From: Streptacidiphilus sp. PB12-B1b
Lineage (GTDB): Bacteria > Actinomycetota > Actinomycetes > Streptomycetales > Streptomycetaceae
Direction of reading: 5' to 3'
Length of the DNA: 64,000 bases
Assembly (NCBI RefSeq): GCF_014084125.1
Contig: NZ_CP048405.1
Coordinates: 3,968,001 to 4,032,000, forward strand
The notes under the pieces are model-generated. The model was not told the DNA's origin, did no database searches, and was given only the letters and a program-made list of their open reading frames with translations. A program made the translations under genes and the position numbers. Positions 24,897-33,809 of the stretch are shown here, piece after piece. Each line of letters opens with the position of its first letter. Positions within the stretch are counted from its first letter, which is position 1.

Positions 24897-25568
24897 ATGC
24901 CCAAGCTCACCCGGTCATCGCACGTCTTCCTGCTCGATCTCGGAAGCGACGAGAACCGCTTCCACCCCGACTGGATCGCGCAGGTCCATGCCGCGCTGGA
25001 CGAGGTCGAGGCCGCCGAGGAGCCCAAGGCCCTGGTCACCACGGCCGATGGCAAGTTCTGGTCCAACGGACTGGACCTGGAGTGGCTCGGCGCCCACCCG
25101 GAACAGCTCGAGCCGTACATCGCCTCGGTCCACCGACTGCTGGCCCGCTTCCTGGCACTGCCGGTGCCCAGCGTCGCGGCGATCCAGGGCCACTGCTTCG
25201 CCGCCGGCGCGATGCTCGCCCTGGCCCACGACCTGCGCGTCATGCGCGGCGACCGGGGCTACTTCTGCCTGCCCGAGGTCGACCTGCACATCCCGTTCAC
25301 CCCCGGCATGTCCGCCCTGATCCGCGCCCGCCTCACCCCGCAGACCGCCCACGTCGCCATGACCACCGCCCGGCGCTACGGCGGCGTCGACGCCTTGGCC
25401 GCCAGCATCGTGGACGCCACCGCCACCGAGGACGCCCTGCTGACAACCGCCCACGAGCTGGCCGCGCCGCTGGCCACCAAGGCCAGCGCGACCCTGGGCA
25501 CCATCAAGAGCGGCATCTACCAGGACGTCCTGGCCCTCCTGCGCGACGAGCCCGCCGACCGCCCCTAG
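24897..25568 (+). CDS. Enoyl-CoA hydratase/isomerase (crotonase) family protein
   Basis: A protein of 223 residues. The crotonase fold is visible: FLLDLGSDENRFHPDWIAQVHAALDEVEA, the oxyanion-hole motif KFWSNGLDLEWL, and IQGHCFAAGAMLALAHDLRVM with the second oxyanion glycine. It is shorter than classical hydratases (~260) and lacks the usual catalytic Glu pair at its typical places, so isomerase or thioesterase-like chemistry is possible. It stands alone behind a strong palindrome. The start at 24897 (MPKLTRSSHVFLL) follows AGGGA. Confidence 0.85.
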   Translation: MPKLTRSSHVFLLDLGSDENRFHPDWIAQVHAALDEVEAAEEPKALVTTADGKFWSNGLDLEWLGAHPEQLEPYIASVHRLLARFLALPVPSVAAIQGHCFAAGAMLALAHDLRVMRGDRGYFCLPEVDLHIPFTPGMSALIRARLTPQTAHVAMTTARRYGGVDALAASIVDATATEDALLTTAHELAAPLATKASATLGTIKSGIYQDVLALLRDEPADRP

Positions 25569-25623
25569 CCCCGCCGCCGATCGCCCGGACCTCCCGGATC
25601 GCCCGCGCGGCCCGGGGCTCTGG

Positions 25624-26391
25624 TCAGGGCAGGGTGAGGATGCGGGGGCCGTCGTGGGTGATGGCGACGGTGTGTTCGATGTGGGCGGCGCGGCTGCCGT
25701 CGGTCGTGCGCAGGGTCCACCCGTCGGGGTCGGTGAGGTAGTCGTTGCGTCCTCCGGCCATGAGCATGGGCTCGATGGCCAGGGTCAGGCCGTGGCTCAG
25801 GGGGAAGCCGCGGCCCGGGCGTCCGTGGTTGGGGACGTGGGGGTCCTCGTGCATCCGGCGGCCGATGCCGTGGCCGCCGAAGTCGGCGGGCATGCCGCAG
25901 GCGGCCTCGCGGGCCACCGTGCCGACAGCGTGGGAGATGTCCCCGATGCGGTGACCCACGGTGGCCGCCGCGATGCCCGCGTCCAGCGCCCGTTGGGTGG
26001 CAGCGATCAGCTCCAGGTCGGCCGGGCGGGGGGTGCCGACGATGAAGCTGATCGCAGCGTCGCCGGTCCAGCCCTCGAGCTCGGCCCCGCAGTCGACGCT
26101 GACCAGGTCGCCGTCGCGCAACCGGTAGTCGTCGGGGATGCCGTGCACGACGGCGTCGTTGACGGAAGCGCAGATCACTGCAGGGAAGGGCGTGGGGGCG
26201 AAGGAGGGCCGGTAGCCCAGGAACGGGGAGCGCGCCCCGGCCTTGGCCAGGACGGTACGGGCGGCTTCGTCGAGGTCGCGCAGGCGGACTCCCACCGCCG
26301 CCGCCGTGCGGGCGGCGGCGAGGGCGTGCGCCACGACACGTCCGGCTTCCCGCATGGCCTCCAGTGCCGTGTCGGTCTTGATCTCCACCAT
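25624..26391 (-). CDS. map: Methionine aminopeptidase type I
   Basis: A protein of 255 residues that removes the initiator Met from nascent proteins. All five dimetal ligands are visible: Asp in SVDCGAE, Asp in GWTGDAAISF, His in GHGIGRRMHEDP, Glu in LAIEPM and Glu in AHIEHTVAIT. GGGAG lies upstream of the ATG at 26391. The gene is divergent from an XRE regulator, with a long palindrome between, so this is probably an accessory paralogue under specific control rather than the ribosomal-operon copy. Confidence 0.93.
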   Translation of the reverse strand: MVEIKTDTALEAMREAGRVVAHALAAARTAAAVGVRLRDLDEAARTVLAKAGARSPFLGYRPSFAPTPFPAVICASVNDAVVHGIPDDYRLRDGDLVSVDCGAELEGWTGDAAISFIVGTPRPADLELIAATQRALDAGIAAATVGHRIGDISHAVGTVAREAACGMPADFGGHGIGRRMHEDPHVPNHGRPGRGFPLSHGLTLAIEPMLMAGGRNDYLTDPDGWTLRTTDGSRAAHIEHTVAITHDGPRILTLP

Positions 26392-26424
26392 GGGTCGCGT
26401 CTCCCTGCGATGCACTGTCGTCCA

Positions 26425-26446
26425 ATACTTATACCGGTATTAGTAT
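26425..26446. promoter_or_regulatory. 22-bp palindrome between map and XRE genes
   Basis: The core ATACCGGTAT (26431-26440) is flanked at one base by arms ATACT and AGTAT. The whole is symmetric except for the two spacer bases. TAGTAT at its right end (26441-26446) is also the probable -10 of the leaderless XRE gene, so bound protein would block that promoter. Confidence 0.7.
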
Positions 26447-26453
26447 CACGGGT

Positions 26454-26735
26454 ATGGTGAGAGTTCCTTTGAGCCCGCAAGAACGGCAACGCGGAGAGCG
26501 CTTCGGCGCCCTGCTCCGCCAGGCGCGCGGCGACCGCAGCATGGTGGAGGTGGCGGCGGCGGCCGGAGTGTCCGCGGAGACGCTCCGCAAGATCGAGACC
26601 GGCCGCGCCCCCACCCCGGCCTTCTTCACCGTGGCGGCCCTGGCCTGCGCGCTGGACGTGTCGTTGGACGACCTGGCCGCCGCCAGCGCAGCCGATGCCG
26701 ACGCCGAGAGCAGTGGACAGGCCATGTCGGCGTAG
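26454..26735 (+). CDS. XRE-family DNA-binding protein
   Basis: A protein of 93 residues with one HTH_3 domain: RFGALLRQARGDRSMVEVAAAAGVSAETLRKIETGRAPTPAFFTVAALACALDVSLDDL. It is little more than the binding domain plus a short Ala/Asp/Glu tail. It starts 7 bases after TAGTAT and has no ribosome binding site, which fits a leaderless mRNA. It most likely binds the palindrome at 26425-26446 and controls itself and map. Confidence 0.87.
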   Translation: MVRVPLSPQERQRGERFGALLRQARGDRSMVEVAAAAGVSAETLRKIETGRAPTPAFFTVAALACALDVSLDDLAAASAADADAESSGQAMSA

Positions 26736-27066
26736 ACACCCGACCCCTCCGGACGCCGGGACGTCCCGGCCCCGGAACCTCGGCCTCGACCACGCAGCCA
26801 CCGGAGCCGCCCAACAGCACCCGGCCACCGGCTCCGCGCGAACGGGCAGCATGGGTCGGGGCGGTCTTCGCAGCGGCACCCTCCCCCGCAGGGAGTCGGA
26901 CGGCGAGCTGCGACACCCCGTCAGCGCCCGGCTCCCTGCCAGCGCTGCGCGCCCCGCACCTGTTCACGCCCGTACAGCCGGCGGCCATCGCCGCATGCGG
27001 AAGGAACCGCGTGCGCTGCGCCCGGGGCGCAGCGCGTGTGGCGGCCGTTTTCCGGCGCGGCCAAAT
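26736..27066. other. Intergenic stretch with a long palindrome
   Basis: No gene is seen. Near its right end, GCGCTGCGCCC (27013-27023) and GGGCGCAGCGC (27025-27035) form an almost uninterrupted palindrome just before the -10 region of the UvrA-like gene. It could be an operator or the XRE gene's terminator; there is no T-run. Confidence 0.45.
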
Positions 27067-27080
27067 CTATGATGGCGGCC

Positions 27081-29369
27081 ATGGTCACCCACGCCGCAGA
27101 CGGAGCCGTCATTCGGGTCGTCGGAGCAGTCACCAACAATCTCCGCAATATCAGCGTTGATATGCCGAAGAAGGCGCTGACGGTCGTCACCGGGATTTCC
27201 GGGTCGGGAAAGTCCTCCCTGGTGCTCGACACGGTCGCTGCGGAGGCGCAGCGGCTGGTGAACGATTCGTATCCCTCATTCGTGCGCAATCGGCTCCCGC
27301 ACATGCCGACGCCCGAAGTGCAGTCGATGAGCGGCCTGACGTTCACGGCCATCATCGACCAGCGCCGCTTCACCGGGAACGCCCGGTCGACCGTCTCGAC
27401 CGCCTCCGACCTCGCGCCCCTGATCAGGCTCGTTTTCTCGCGGATCGGCGAGCCCTGCGCCGGGTACTCGCCCGCGTACTCCTTCAACGATCCGGCGGGC
27501 ATGTGCCCCGAATGCGAGGGGCTGGGCAGCGTCGTCGACATCGACGTCGAGGAGCTGATCGACCCGGGGAAAAACATCAACGAGGGGCCGGTGCGGTTCA
27601 GCCAGTTCCGGCCCGGCGTCTACCGCTGGAAACGCTTCGCCTACTGCGGGCTGTTCGACCGGGAAAAGCCATTGAAGGACTACTCGGACGAGGAGATGCG
27701 GCTTTTCCTCTATGCGGATCAGATGAAGCTGCCGGACCCGGATCCGCGTTTTCCCAAGACCGCTCGTTTCGACGGCGTCGTCACCCGGATGCGGGACGTG
27801 TATGTGAAGAACCGCCCGGCCAAGATCTCCTCGCAGGTGCGCGAGGAGCTGGACCGGCTGACGACGCACCGGCTCTGCCCGGCGTGCGGGGGCGCGCGGC
27901 TGAATGCCGCAGCCCGGGCCAGTCTCATCGACGGGCGTTCGATCGTGGACTGGTCGGCCATGCCGGTGGCCGGGCTGCGCGCGCTGCTGGAGACGGTGCA
28001 GGACCCACGGGTGGAGCCGGCGCTCGTCGGCATCCGCCGCACGCTGGACGCGCTGCTGTCGGTCGGGCTCGGCTACCTTTCGCTGGACCGCGAGTCCTCG
28101 ACGCTGTCGGGCGGCGAGGCGCAGCGGGTGAAGATCGTGCGGCACCTGGGCAGCGCCCTGACCGACATCACCTACGTCTTCGACGAGCCCTCGACCGGGT
28201 TGCACCCGGCGGACGTGCAGCGCCTGAACCAGCTCCTGCTGCGCCTGCGCGACGCGGGCAACACCGTGCTGGTGGTGGAGCACCACCCGCAGGTGATCGC
28301 CATCGCCGACCACGTGATCGACATGGGTCCGGGGGCAGGGGCACAGGGCGGACTGGTGCAGTTCCAGGGCACACCGCAGGCCCTGCGGGAGAGCGAGACG
28401 GTCACCGGACGGCTGCTCTCCACGCCGCTGCGGGTGGGGCGGGCGGTGCGCGAGCCGCGTGCCTGGGTGCGGGTGGAGCACGCTTCGGCGCACAACCTGA
28501 CCGGCTTCGACGTCGATGTCCCGATCGGCGTGCTCACCGCGGTCACCGGCGTCGCGGGTTCCGGCAAGAGCTCGCTCGCCACCGACGAACTCCCGCGTCA
28601 GCACCCCGAGTTCACCGTGGTCGGGCAGGATCCCCTGCGCGGCGGGGTGCGGTCGATGTCGCTGAGCATCCTGGGGGTCGCCGACAGTGTGCGCGAGGCG
28701 TTCAGTGCCTCGTGCGGGCTGGAGCCGGCCTGGTTCAGCTTCAACTCCAAGGGGGCCTGTCCCGCGTGCAAGGGCAAGGGCTGCGTCACCACCGAGCTGG
28801 CCTTCCTGGACGACATCGCCACGCCCTGTGACGTCTGCGAAGGCAGGCGCTTCAACCCCACGGCCCTTGAGGCCACGCTCGAAGGCCACACGATCGCGGA
28901 CGTCCTGAGGATGTCGGCGGGCCCGGTGGCAGCTCTGTTCCCGGACCGCCCGGACGTCGTGGCGACCATGGGATGGCTGGAGCGCGTCGGGCTCGGCTAC
29001 GTCGCCGTGGGGCAGTCGCTCGACACCTTCTCCGGCGGCGAGAAGCAACGCCTCCTGCTGGCCCGGCACCTGAGCAGCTCCCCCGGCTTCGCCAAGGAGC
29101 GGATCGTGCTGGACGAGCCGACGACCGGCTTGCACCCCGGCGACGTGGAACGGCTCGACCAACTCTTCGCCGAACTCGTGGACGCCGGCGCGACCCTGGT
29201 CGTGGTCGAGCACAACCTGCGCGTCGTCGCCCAGGCCGACCACGTGATCGACATCGGCCCCGGCGCCGGAACGGACGGCGGCCGCCTGGTCTTCGCCGGC
29301 ACCCCGGCCGAACTGCTGCGCGACCCGGACTCGCTCACCGGACGCGCCTTGGCCGCAGCTACCCGATAG
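27081..29369 (+). CDS. UvrA paralogue (UvrA2/DrrC-like ABC ATPase)
   Basis: A protein of 762 residues with two ABC ATPase modules: Walker A GISGSGKSS and GVAGSGKSS, signatures LSGGEAQRVKIVRHLGS and FSGGEKQRLLLARHLSS, Walker B YVFDEPSTGLHP and IVLDEPTTGLHP. Zinc-module cysteines occur in both halves (CPECEG, CPACGG; CPACKGKGC, CDVCEGRR). At about 760 residues it is shorter than housekeeping UvrA (~950-1000) and lacks much of the UvrB-binding region, like UvrA2 and DrrC, which protects daunorubicin producers. TATGAT at 27068-27073 stands 7 bases before ATG 27081, indicating a leaderless start. A role in resistance to a DNA-binding compound is inference. Confidence 0.9.
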   Translation: MVTHAADGAVIRVVGAVTNNLRNISVDMPKKALTVVTGISGSGKSSLVLDTVAAEAQRLVNDSYPSFVRNRLPHMPTPEVQSMSGLTFTAIIDQRRFTGNARSTVSTASDLAPLIRLVFSRIGEPCAGYSPAYSFNDPAGMCPECEGLGSVVDIDVEELIDPGKNINEGPVRFSQFRPGVYRWKRFAYCGLFDREKPLKDYSDEEMRLFLYADQMKLPDPDPRFPKTARFDGVVTRMRDVYVKNRPAKISSQVREELDRLTTHRLCPACGGARLNAAARASLIDGRSIVDWSAMPVAGLRALLETVQDPRVEPALVGIRRTLDALLSVGLGYLSLDRESSTLSGGEAQRVKIVRHLGSALTDITYVFDEPSTGLHPADVQRLNQLLLRLRDAGNTVLVVEHHPQVIAIADHVIDMGPGAGAQGGLVQFQGTPQALRESETVTGRLLSTPLRVGRAVREPRAWVRVEHASAHNLTGFDVDVPIGVLTAVTGVAGSGKSSLATDELPRQHPEFTVVGQDPLRGGVRSMSLSILGVADSVREAFSASCGLEPAWFSFNSKGACPACKGKGCVTTELAFLDDIATPCDVCEGRRFNPTALEATLEGHTIADVLRMSAGPVAALFPDRPDVVATMGWLERVGLGYVAVGQSLDTFSGGEKQRLLLARHLSSSPGFAKERIVLDEPTTGLHPGDVERLDQLFAELVDAGATLVVVEHNLRVVAQADHVIDIGPGAGTDGGRLVFAGTPAELLRDPDSLTGRALAAATR

Positions 29370-29911
29370 ACGAGCCCCGCGCACCGCGATCCCCCCGGCC
29401 CGGGGGACGCCTCCGGCTCCGGAGGGGACGCTTGCGCCTCCGGGGGACGCCGGATTCCGGTGCACGGTCAGGCGCGTCAGCTGCGGAGGCAGTGGTAGCG
29501 GGGGCGGTGGTCCGGGCGGTCCCAGGCGGCAGACACGCGGGTCGGCGCAGGGGCGGGGCCGAGGGGGTGGCGGTCGGTCGGCGCCGGGGCAGGTGAGCAG
29601 GGTGGCGAACTCGTCATCAGCCAAACGTCCGCGTTCCACCCACAGTCGCCGCCCACAGCCTCCGTCGGCGGCCGCGGCGGCCGTGGCGGCAGCTGTGACG
29701 GCCGTGGCTTGCGGTACCGGCCCGCGCGGCGGCGGCCGTGGCAGCGGCGGCTGCGGTAGCGGTAGTGACGGCGGCCCGGACGGCGGTGTCGCCTGCGGCA
29801 GTACCGGCTCGCGCGGCCGCGGCCGCCCCGGGTACAGCCCCAGATCGGCCGCAGCAGCGCGGCCGGCGAGGGCCGCGAAGGCAACCCGGGGTGATGGGCA
29901 GCGGGGGCGGG
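29370..29911. other. GC-rich gap with a hairpin after the UvrA-like gene
   Basis: CCTCCGG (29410-29416) and CCGGAGG (29419-29425) form a short hairpin that may end the UvrA-like transcript. The rest is low-complexity. One minus-strand frame contains RRLWVERGRLADDEFATLLTCPGA, which looks protein-like but has neither a start nor a timely stop; I do not call it. Confidence 0.4.
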
Positions 29912-30502
29912 TCAGTGTGGCCAGGACGGGGAGCGGCCCAGGACGGCCAGGACTCGCGCCAGCGGGTCGGTGCGGTCGGTGGCCAGGCCTGGGCTGAAGG
30001 CGGCGCCCGGCCGGAGCCGGACCTCGCCCTCGGGGACGTCCAGCGCGTAGGGCAGGACAGCGTGCAGGAGTTCCTCGTCGAAGGGGGCCGGGACGGCGAT
30101 CGCGGCGGCGACGTCCCAGCCGTGAACGACGTAGTCCACGAAGTGGAAGCCGATGGCGGTGCGGGCGGGGAAGGACTGGCCGCCGCGGACCTCGGGCAGC
30201 CACAGGTCGGTGTCCAGGACGCCGTCGCGGGCGAAGGCGTCGGTGACGCGGGTGGCCGACGCGCGGAAAGCAGCGGCCGGATCGGACCCCAGGTCACGGT
30301 CGGCCCAGTGGGAGCGGTCGGTGTGGATACCGTCCGCGGCGGCGGCAAAGCCGTAGTTCTGGCCGGTCATGTGAGCGAGCAACTGCCGCACCGTCCACTC
30401 CGCGCAGGGCGTGGGCCGGTCCAGGTGGTCCGGGCGGACCTGGCCCACGACGGCCTGGGTGATCTCCAGCGTGCGGCGGTCCAGGGAGCGAATGTCTGTC
30501 AC
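29912..30502 (-). CDS. TIGR03086 / mycothiol-dependent maleylpyruvate isomerase-fold protein
   Basis: A protein of 196 residues with the DinB-like four-helix bundle of the maleylpyruvate isomerase N-terminal family. It begins VTDIRSLDRRTLEITQAVVGQVRPDHLDRPTPCAEWTVRQLLAHMTGQNYGF. His in the LLAHM motif and a later GFHFVDYVVHGWDVAAAI (His residues) are the likely metal ligands. Actinobacterial members often use mycothiol, but the substrate is unknown. GTG at 30502 follows GAGGTGA; ATG starts further upstream extend into unconserved sequence. Confidence 0.85.
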   Translation of the reverse strand: MTDIRSLDRRTLEITQAVVGQVRPDHLDRPTPCAEWTVRQLLAHMTGQNYGFAAAADGIHTDRSHWADRDLGSDPAAAFRASATRVTDAFARDGVLDTDLWLPEVRGGQSFPARTAIGFHFVDYVVHGWDVAAAIAVPAPFDEELLHAVLPYALDVPEGEVRLRPGAAFSPGLATDRTDPLARVLAVLGRSPSWPH

Positions 30503-31173
30503 AAGGTCACCTCGGTCGCGGATGGTGCGGGCAGAACGCGGCCCAGCCCGCGGAACTCGGCGATCACACCTCCGCCGGCCCGGCGCGATCACATCGTAGA
30601 TGCCGCCGCAGCCCAGCCCGGCCAACCCGGCTGCCGCCAGAACATGTTGGCCATGTCCCGCCGCAGATCACCACCACGCGGACGCCCAATCCGACGCCCC
30701 GCACGGCGACCAACTCCGTTGGGGAACCGGCGCGGTGTAGACCCGAGATAGGCCCGTGCAGGTGCCGTGGCAGCGATGCTGCGCGTGGGAGCGCAGGGGG
30801 TACGCGGGGGCGCGGACAGCGTCCGTCCCAGCCCCGGTGCGCAGGTGCGTACCGGACGCGGACGGTGGGTGACGCCGCGTCAGCGCCGGCCCAGCGCTGA
30901 GGCTGCGGCGCGGCGATCCCCGTCAGGCAGCACGGTCGGGCACCGAGCCAAGGACGCAGGCAGTCCGCCCGACACGGACACGTGGCCAAGGAGCGGTCTT
31001 CGATCCGCCGGCAGCCACAGGGCGCACCACCTCGCCTCCCCTCGTTCGCCAACGGCGGCACGACTCCAGTGTGGTGCCGGGCACCCCGCAGGGCGCGTCC
31101 GGCTGTCGCGGTCGACCCCGGTCGGCGCCCCGCGGCGTCATGCCAGCCAGCGTCTGCATGTGCGAGGTATGGG
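30503..31173. other. Gap of about 670 bp without a supported gene
   Basis: The left end holds the promoter of the TIGR03086 gene. I find no reading frame with a recognisable product. Arg/Gly/Pro-rich frames are open on both strands. The codon pattern resembles random high-GC DNA. Confidence 0.4.
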
Positions 31174-31875
31174 TCAGGGGGTGCGGGCGGCGTCCAGCAG
31201 GGCGCGGGCCAGCTCGCGCGGGCGGGAGATCATGGGCCAGTGGCCGGTGTCCAGCTCCACCAGCTGCCAGCGTCCCTGCTCGACCAGCGCGGCGACCTGC
31301 GGGAACAGGCCGGGGCCGTCCAGCAGACACTTGAGGTAGGTCGCGGGCAGGTCGCCCAGCGGGCGGGCCAGCACGGCGGGCTCGGTCAGCGTGCGGCCCG
31401 GGTGCGGGGTCGCGCCGTCCACGATCCGCGCGATCTGCTCGCCGCTCAGGCCCTGGCCCTCGAAGTCGGCTGCGCCCGGCGGCAGCCATACTCCCCCGGC
31501 CGCCTCGATCGCCGCCGCCACCTGCGGGCCGTATTCGGGCGAGGCGGACACGAAGGACTCGCCGTCGGCGGGCACATTGGAGTCCACGAACACCACCCGC
31601 GCCAGCCGCCCGCCGATCCGCTCGGCGGCCTGCCCGACCGGGATACCCGCATAGCTGTGGCCGACCAGCACGACCTCGCGCAGGTCGCCCTCGCGCACGA
31701 CCCGCACGATGTCGTCCACGTGGGTCTGCTGCCCGGCCTGCTCCCCGCTCCGCTCGGCCAACCCGGACAGCGTGACCGGATGCGCGCCGTGCCCGGCCGC
31801 GCGCAGCTCGGGCACGACCTCGTCCCACGCCCACGCCCCCAGCCAGGCACCGGGAACCAGTACGAATTGCGTCAT
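31174..31875 (-). CDS. Alpha/beta hydrolase (salicylate/methyl esterase-like)
   Basis: A protein of 233 residues of the small EstA/hydroxynitrile-lyase-like group: MTQFVLVPGAWLGAWAWDEVVPELRAAGH, with the nucleophile in VGHSYAG, an acid candidate in VVFVDSNVPADGES, and His in LDTGHWPM. It probably hydrolyses small esters in the cytoplasm. TAGGTT at 31882-31887 is 6 bases upstream of the ATG and there is no Shine-Dalgarno sequence, so the mRNA may be leaderless. It is 65 bp downstream of the RNase HI gene on the same strand. Confidence 0.88.
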   Translation of the reverse strand: MTQFVLVPGAWLGAWAWDEVVPELRAAGHGAHPVTLSGLAERSGEQAGQQTHVDDIVRVVREGDLREVVLVGHSYAGIPVGQAAERIGGRLARVVFVDSNVPADGESFVSASPEYGPQVAAAIEAAGGVWLPPGAADFEGQGLSGEQIARIVDGATPHPGRTLTEPAVLARPLGDLPATYLKCLLDGPGLFPQVAALVEQGRWQLVELDTGHWPMISRPRELARALLDAARTP

Positions 31876-31940
31876 GGCGGCAACCTAGCGCAGGGGTACG
31901 ACAACCGCGCCCCGACCGGGCCCGGGGCGCAGGGCGCGGG

Positions 31941-32678
31941 TCAGGTGTGGGCGACGGCGCAGTCCGGGTGGCCCCAGCTCGTGGAGACCCGGGTGATCGG
32001 GTCGCCCTTGGCATAGGGGCGCCCGCAGGGGCAGGTGCCGGGGAACCGGGCGGCCAGCGTACGCGGCGCGCCCTTCCCGGCCGGTTTCGCCGCGGACCCC
32101 GCGCCTGCCCCGGCGGTGCTGCCGGTACCCGAACCGGCAGTGCTGCGGCTGGACGGCGGGCGGGTGCTGCGCTGGGCCTTGGCCTTGACCGGGTCGGGGA
32201 CCGGCAGATCGGCTGCGGTGCCGCCCGCCGCCTGCTGCAGCCGGGCCGCGTCGCTGGCAGCCTTGTCGGCCACGGCGTTCAGCGGGTCGCCGTCGACCTG
32301 GTGCGCGGGCACGTACACGAAGGTGACCTCGCGGTCGGCCAGCAGCGCGTCGATGCGCTGGATCAGCTCGCGGTTGGCCACCGGCTTGCCGCCCGCGGTC
32401 TTCCAGCCGTTGCGCTTCCAGCCCGCCAGCCACTTGGTCACCGCGTCGCGGGTGTAGGTGCTGTCCAGCCGGACCTCCAGCGGCACAGCCGGGTCGGTGG
32501 CGGCCAGCAGCTGCTCTAGCGCGGTCAGTTCACCGATGTTGTTGGTGCTGTGCCCGAGCGGTCCGGACCGCCAGAACTGGGGTGCCCCGGTGGCGTCGGC
32601 GACCACGAAGGCCCACCCCGCCGGGCCCGGGTTGCCTTTGGCGGCTCCGTCGCATGCCGCGATGACTCGTTCGACCAT
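31941..32678 (-). CDS. rnhA: Ribonuclease HI with C-terminal zinc-binding-like extension
   Basis: A protein of 245 residues. Residues 1-145 are RNase HI, which cuts RNA in RNA-DNA hybrids. The carboxylates are in ACDGAAKGNPGPAGW (Asp9), NIGELTALEQLL (Glu), RLDSTYTRDAV (Asp) and AVADKAASDAA (Asp). A Ser/Thr/Gly/Ala linker follows. The last 35 residues read FPGTCPCGRPYAKGDPITRVSTSWGHPDCA, a Cys-x-Cys...His-x2-Cys pattern that could hold zinc and contact nucleic acid. RNase HI is usually ~150 residues, so the extension is notable. The start is ATG 32678. Confidence 0.9.
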   Translation of the reverse strand: MVERVIAACDGAAKGNPGPAGWAFVVADATGAPQFWRSGPLGHSTNNIGELTALEQLLAATDPAVPLEVRLDSTYTRDAVTKWLAGWKRNGWKTAGGKPVANRELIQRIDALLADREVTFVYVPAHQVDGDPLNAVADKAASDAARLQQAAGGTAADLPVPDPVKAKAQRSTRPPSSRSTAGSGTGSTAGAGAGSAAKPAGKGAPRTLAARFPGTCPCGRPYAKGDPITRVSTSWGHPDCAVAHT

Positions 32679-32800
32679 GACCACGATGATGCCAGGCCGG
32701 ACCGCCTCTCCTGTAACGCCCACCCCCCGCCGTGCCCCGCCGGGACGGGAACGGGCGGGAACCGGCGGCGACGGGGCGGGTGGCGGTGGCGTCCGGGAGG

Positions 32801-33667
32801 TCAGCCGGCGATGGTGTCGAGTTCGGCGACCGCGTCGGCGGGCAGGGCCAGGTCGGCGGCGGCGAGGTTCTCGCGCAGGTGGTCCAGTGAGGAGGTGCCG
32901 GGGATCAGCACGATCGCGGGCGAGTGCTGCAGCAGCCAGGCTAGGGCGGTCTGCTGCACGGTGGCGTCCAGGCGCGCGGCGACCCGGGTCAGGGTCTGCG
33001 ACTGCAGCGGGGTGAAACCGCCGAGCGGGAAGAACGGCGCGAACGCGATGCCCTCGGCCTCGCACCGGCGCAGCAGGGCCTCGTCCTGCCGGTGGGCGAG
33101 GTTGTAGAGGTTCTGCACGGTGATGACCGGCGCGATGGCCTGCGCCTCGGTCAGCTGGGCGTCCGAGACCGCGCTCAGGCCCAGGTGGCGGATCAGGCCC
33201 TGTTCGCGCAGCTCGGCCAGGGCGGCGAACTGTTCGCCCAAGGGCCTGTCGTCGGTGCCCTCGGGGGTGCCGACTCGCAGGTTGACCACGTCCAGCGCCT
33301 CCACGCCCAGGTGCTGGAGGTTCTCGTGGACCTGGGCCCGCAGGTCCTGAGGCTCCAGCGAGGGCCGCCAACTGCCGTCCGGGCCCCGGCGCGCGCCGAC
33401 CTTGGTGACGATGCGCAGGTCCGACGGGTAGGGGTGTAGGGCCTCGCGGATCAGCTCGTTGACGACCACCGGCCCGTAGAAGTCGCTGGTGTCGATGTGA
33501 GTGACCCCGCGCGCGACGGCCTCGCGCAGCACCGCCAGAGCCTGGGGGCGGTCCTTGGGCGGGCCGAAGACGCCGGGCCCGGCCAGTTGCATTGCGCCGT
33601 AGCCCATCCGGCTCAGAGTCAGGCCGTCGGCGGGGGTGAGAGTGCCACCGGGAGTGCTGGGGGACAT
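32801..33667 (-). CDS. Aldo/keto reductase
   Basis: A protein of 288 residues, an NADPH-dependent carbonyl reductase with a TIM barrel. HIDTSDFYG contains the catalytic Asp and Tyr, and RIVTKVGARRG the Lys. The C-terminal IVLIPGTSSLDHLRENLAAADLAL binds the cofactor phosphate. The usual catalytic His region reads DVVNLRVG, so the His position is altered, as in several actinobacterial AKRs. GAAAGGCAGG precedes the ATG at 33667. Confidence 0.9.
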   Translation of the reverse strand: MSPSTPGGTLTPADGLTLSRMGYGAMQLAGPGVFGPPKDRPQALAVLREAVARGVTHIDTSDFYGPVVVNELIREALHPYPSDLRIVTKVGARRGPDGSWRPSLEPQDLRAQVHENLQHLGVEALDVVNLRVGTPEGTDDRPLGEQFAALAELREQGLIRHLGLSAVSDAQLTEAQAIAPVITVQNLYNLAHRQDEALLRRCEAEGIAFAPFFPLGGFTPLQSQTLTRVAARLDATVQQTALAWLLQHSPAIVLIPGTSSLDHLRENLAAADLALPADAVAELDTIAG

Positions 33668-33809
33668 GTCCTGCCTTTCGCTGGTCCGGGGCCGGTCCGC
33701 CCGTGCGGTCGGGCCCGGCCGGGGCCCGGGGCGCGGCCCGGCTCCTGCCACTGTGCAACCTGCCGGGCCCCCGGCGCCGCTCCCGCGCCGACCGCCCCCG
33801 GGTCGGTGG

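Noticed and set aside
29580-29780. Minus-strand frame containing RRLWVERGRLADDEFATLLTCPGA
   Set aside because: Protein-like in one stretch, but no start codon, no nearby stop and low-complexity flanks; not enough to call a gene.
27276-30203. Minus-strand open frame of 975 codons
   Set aside because: Antisense of the UvrA-like gene plus intergenic DNA; high GC removes stop codons in this frame.
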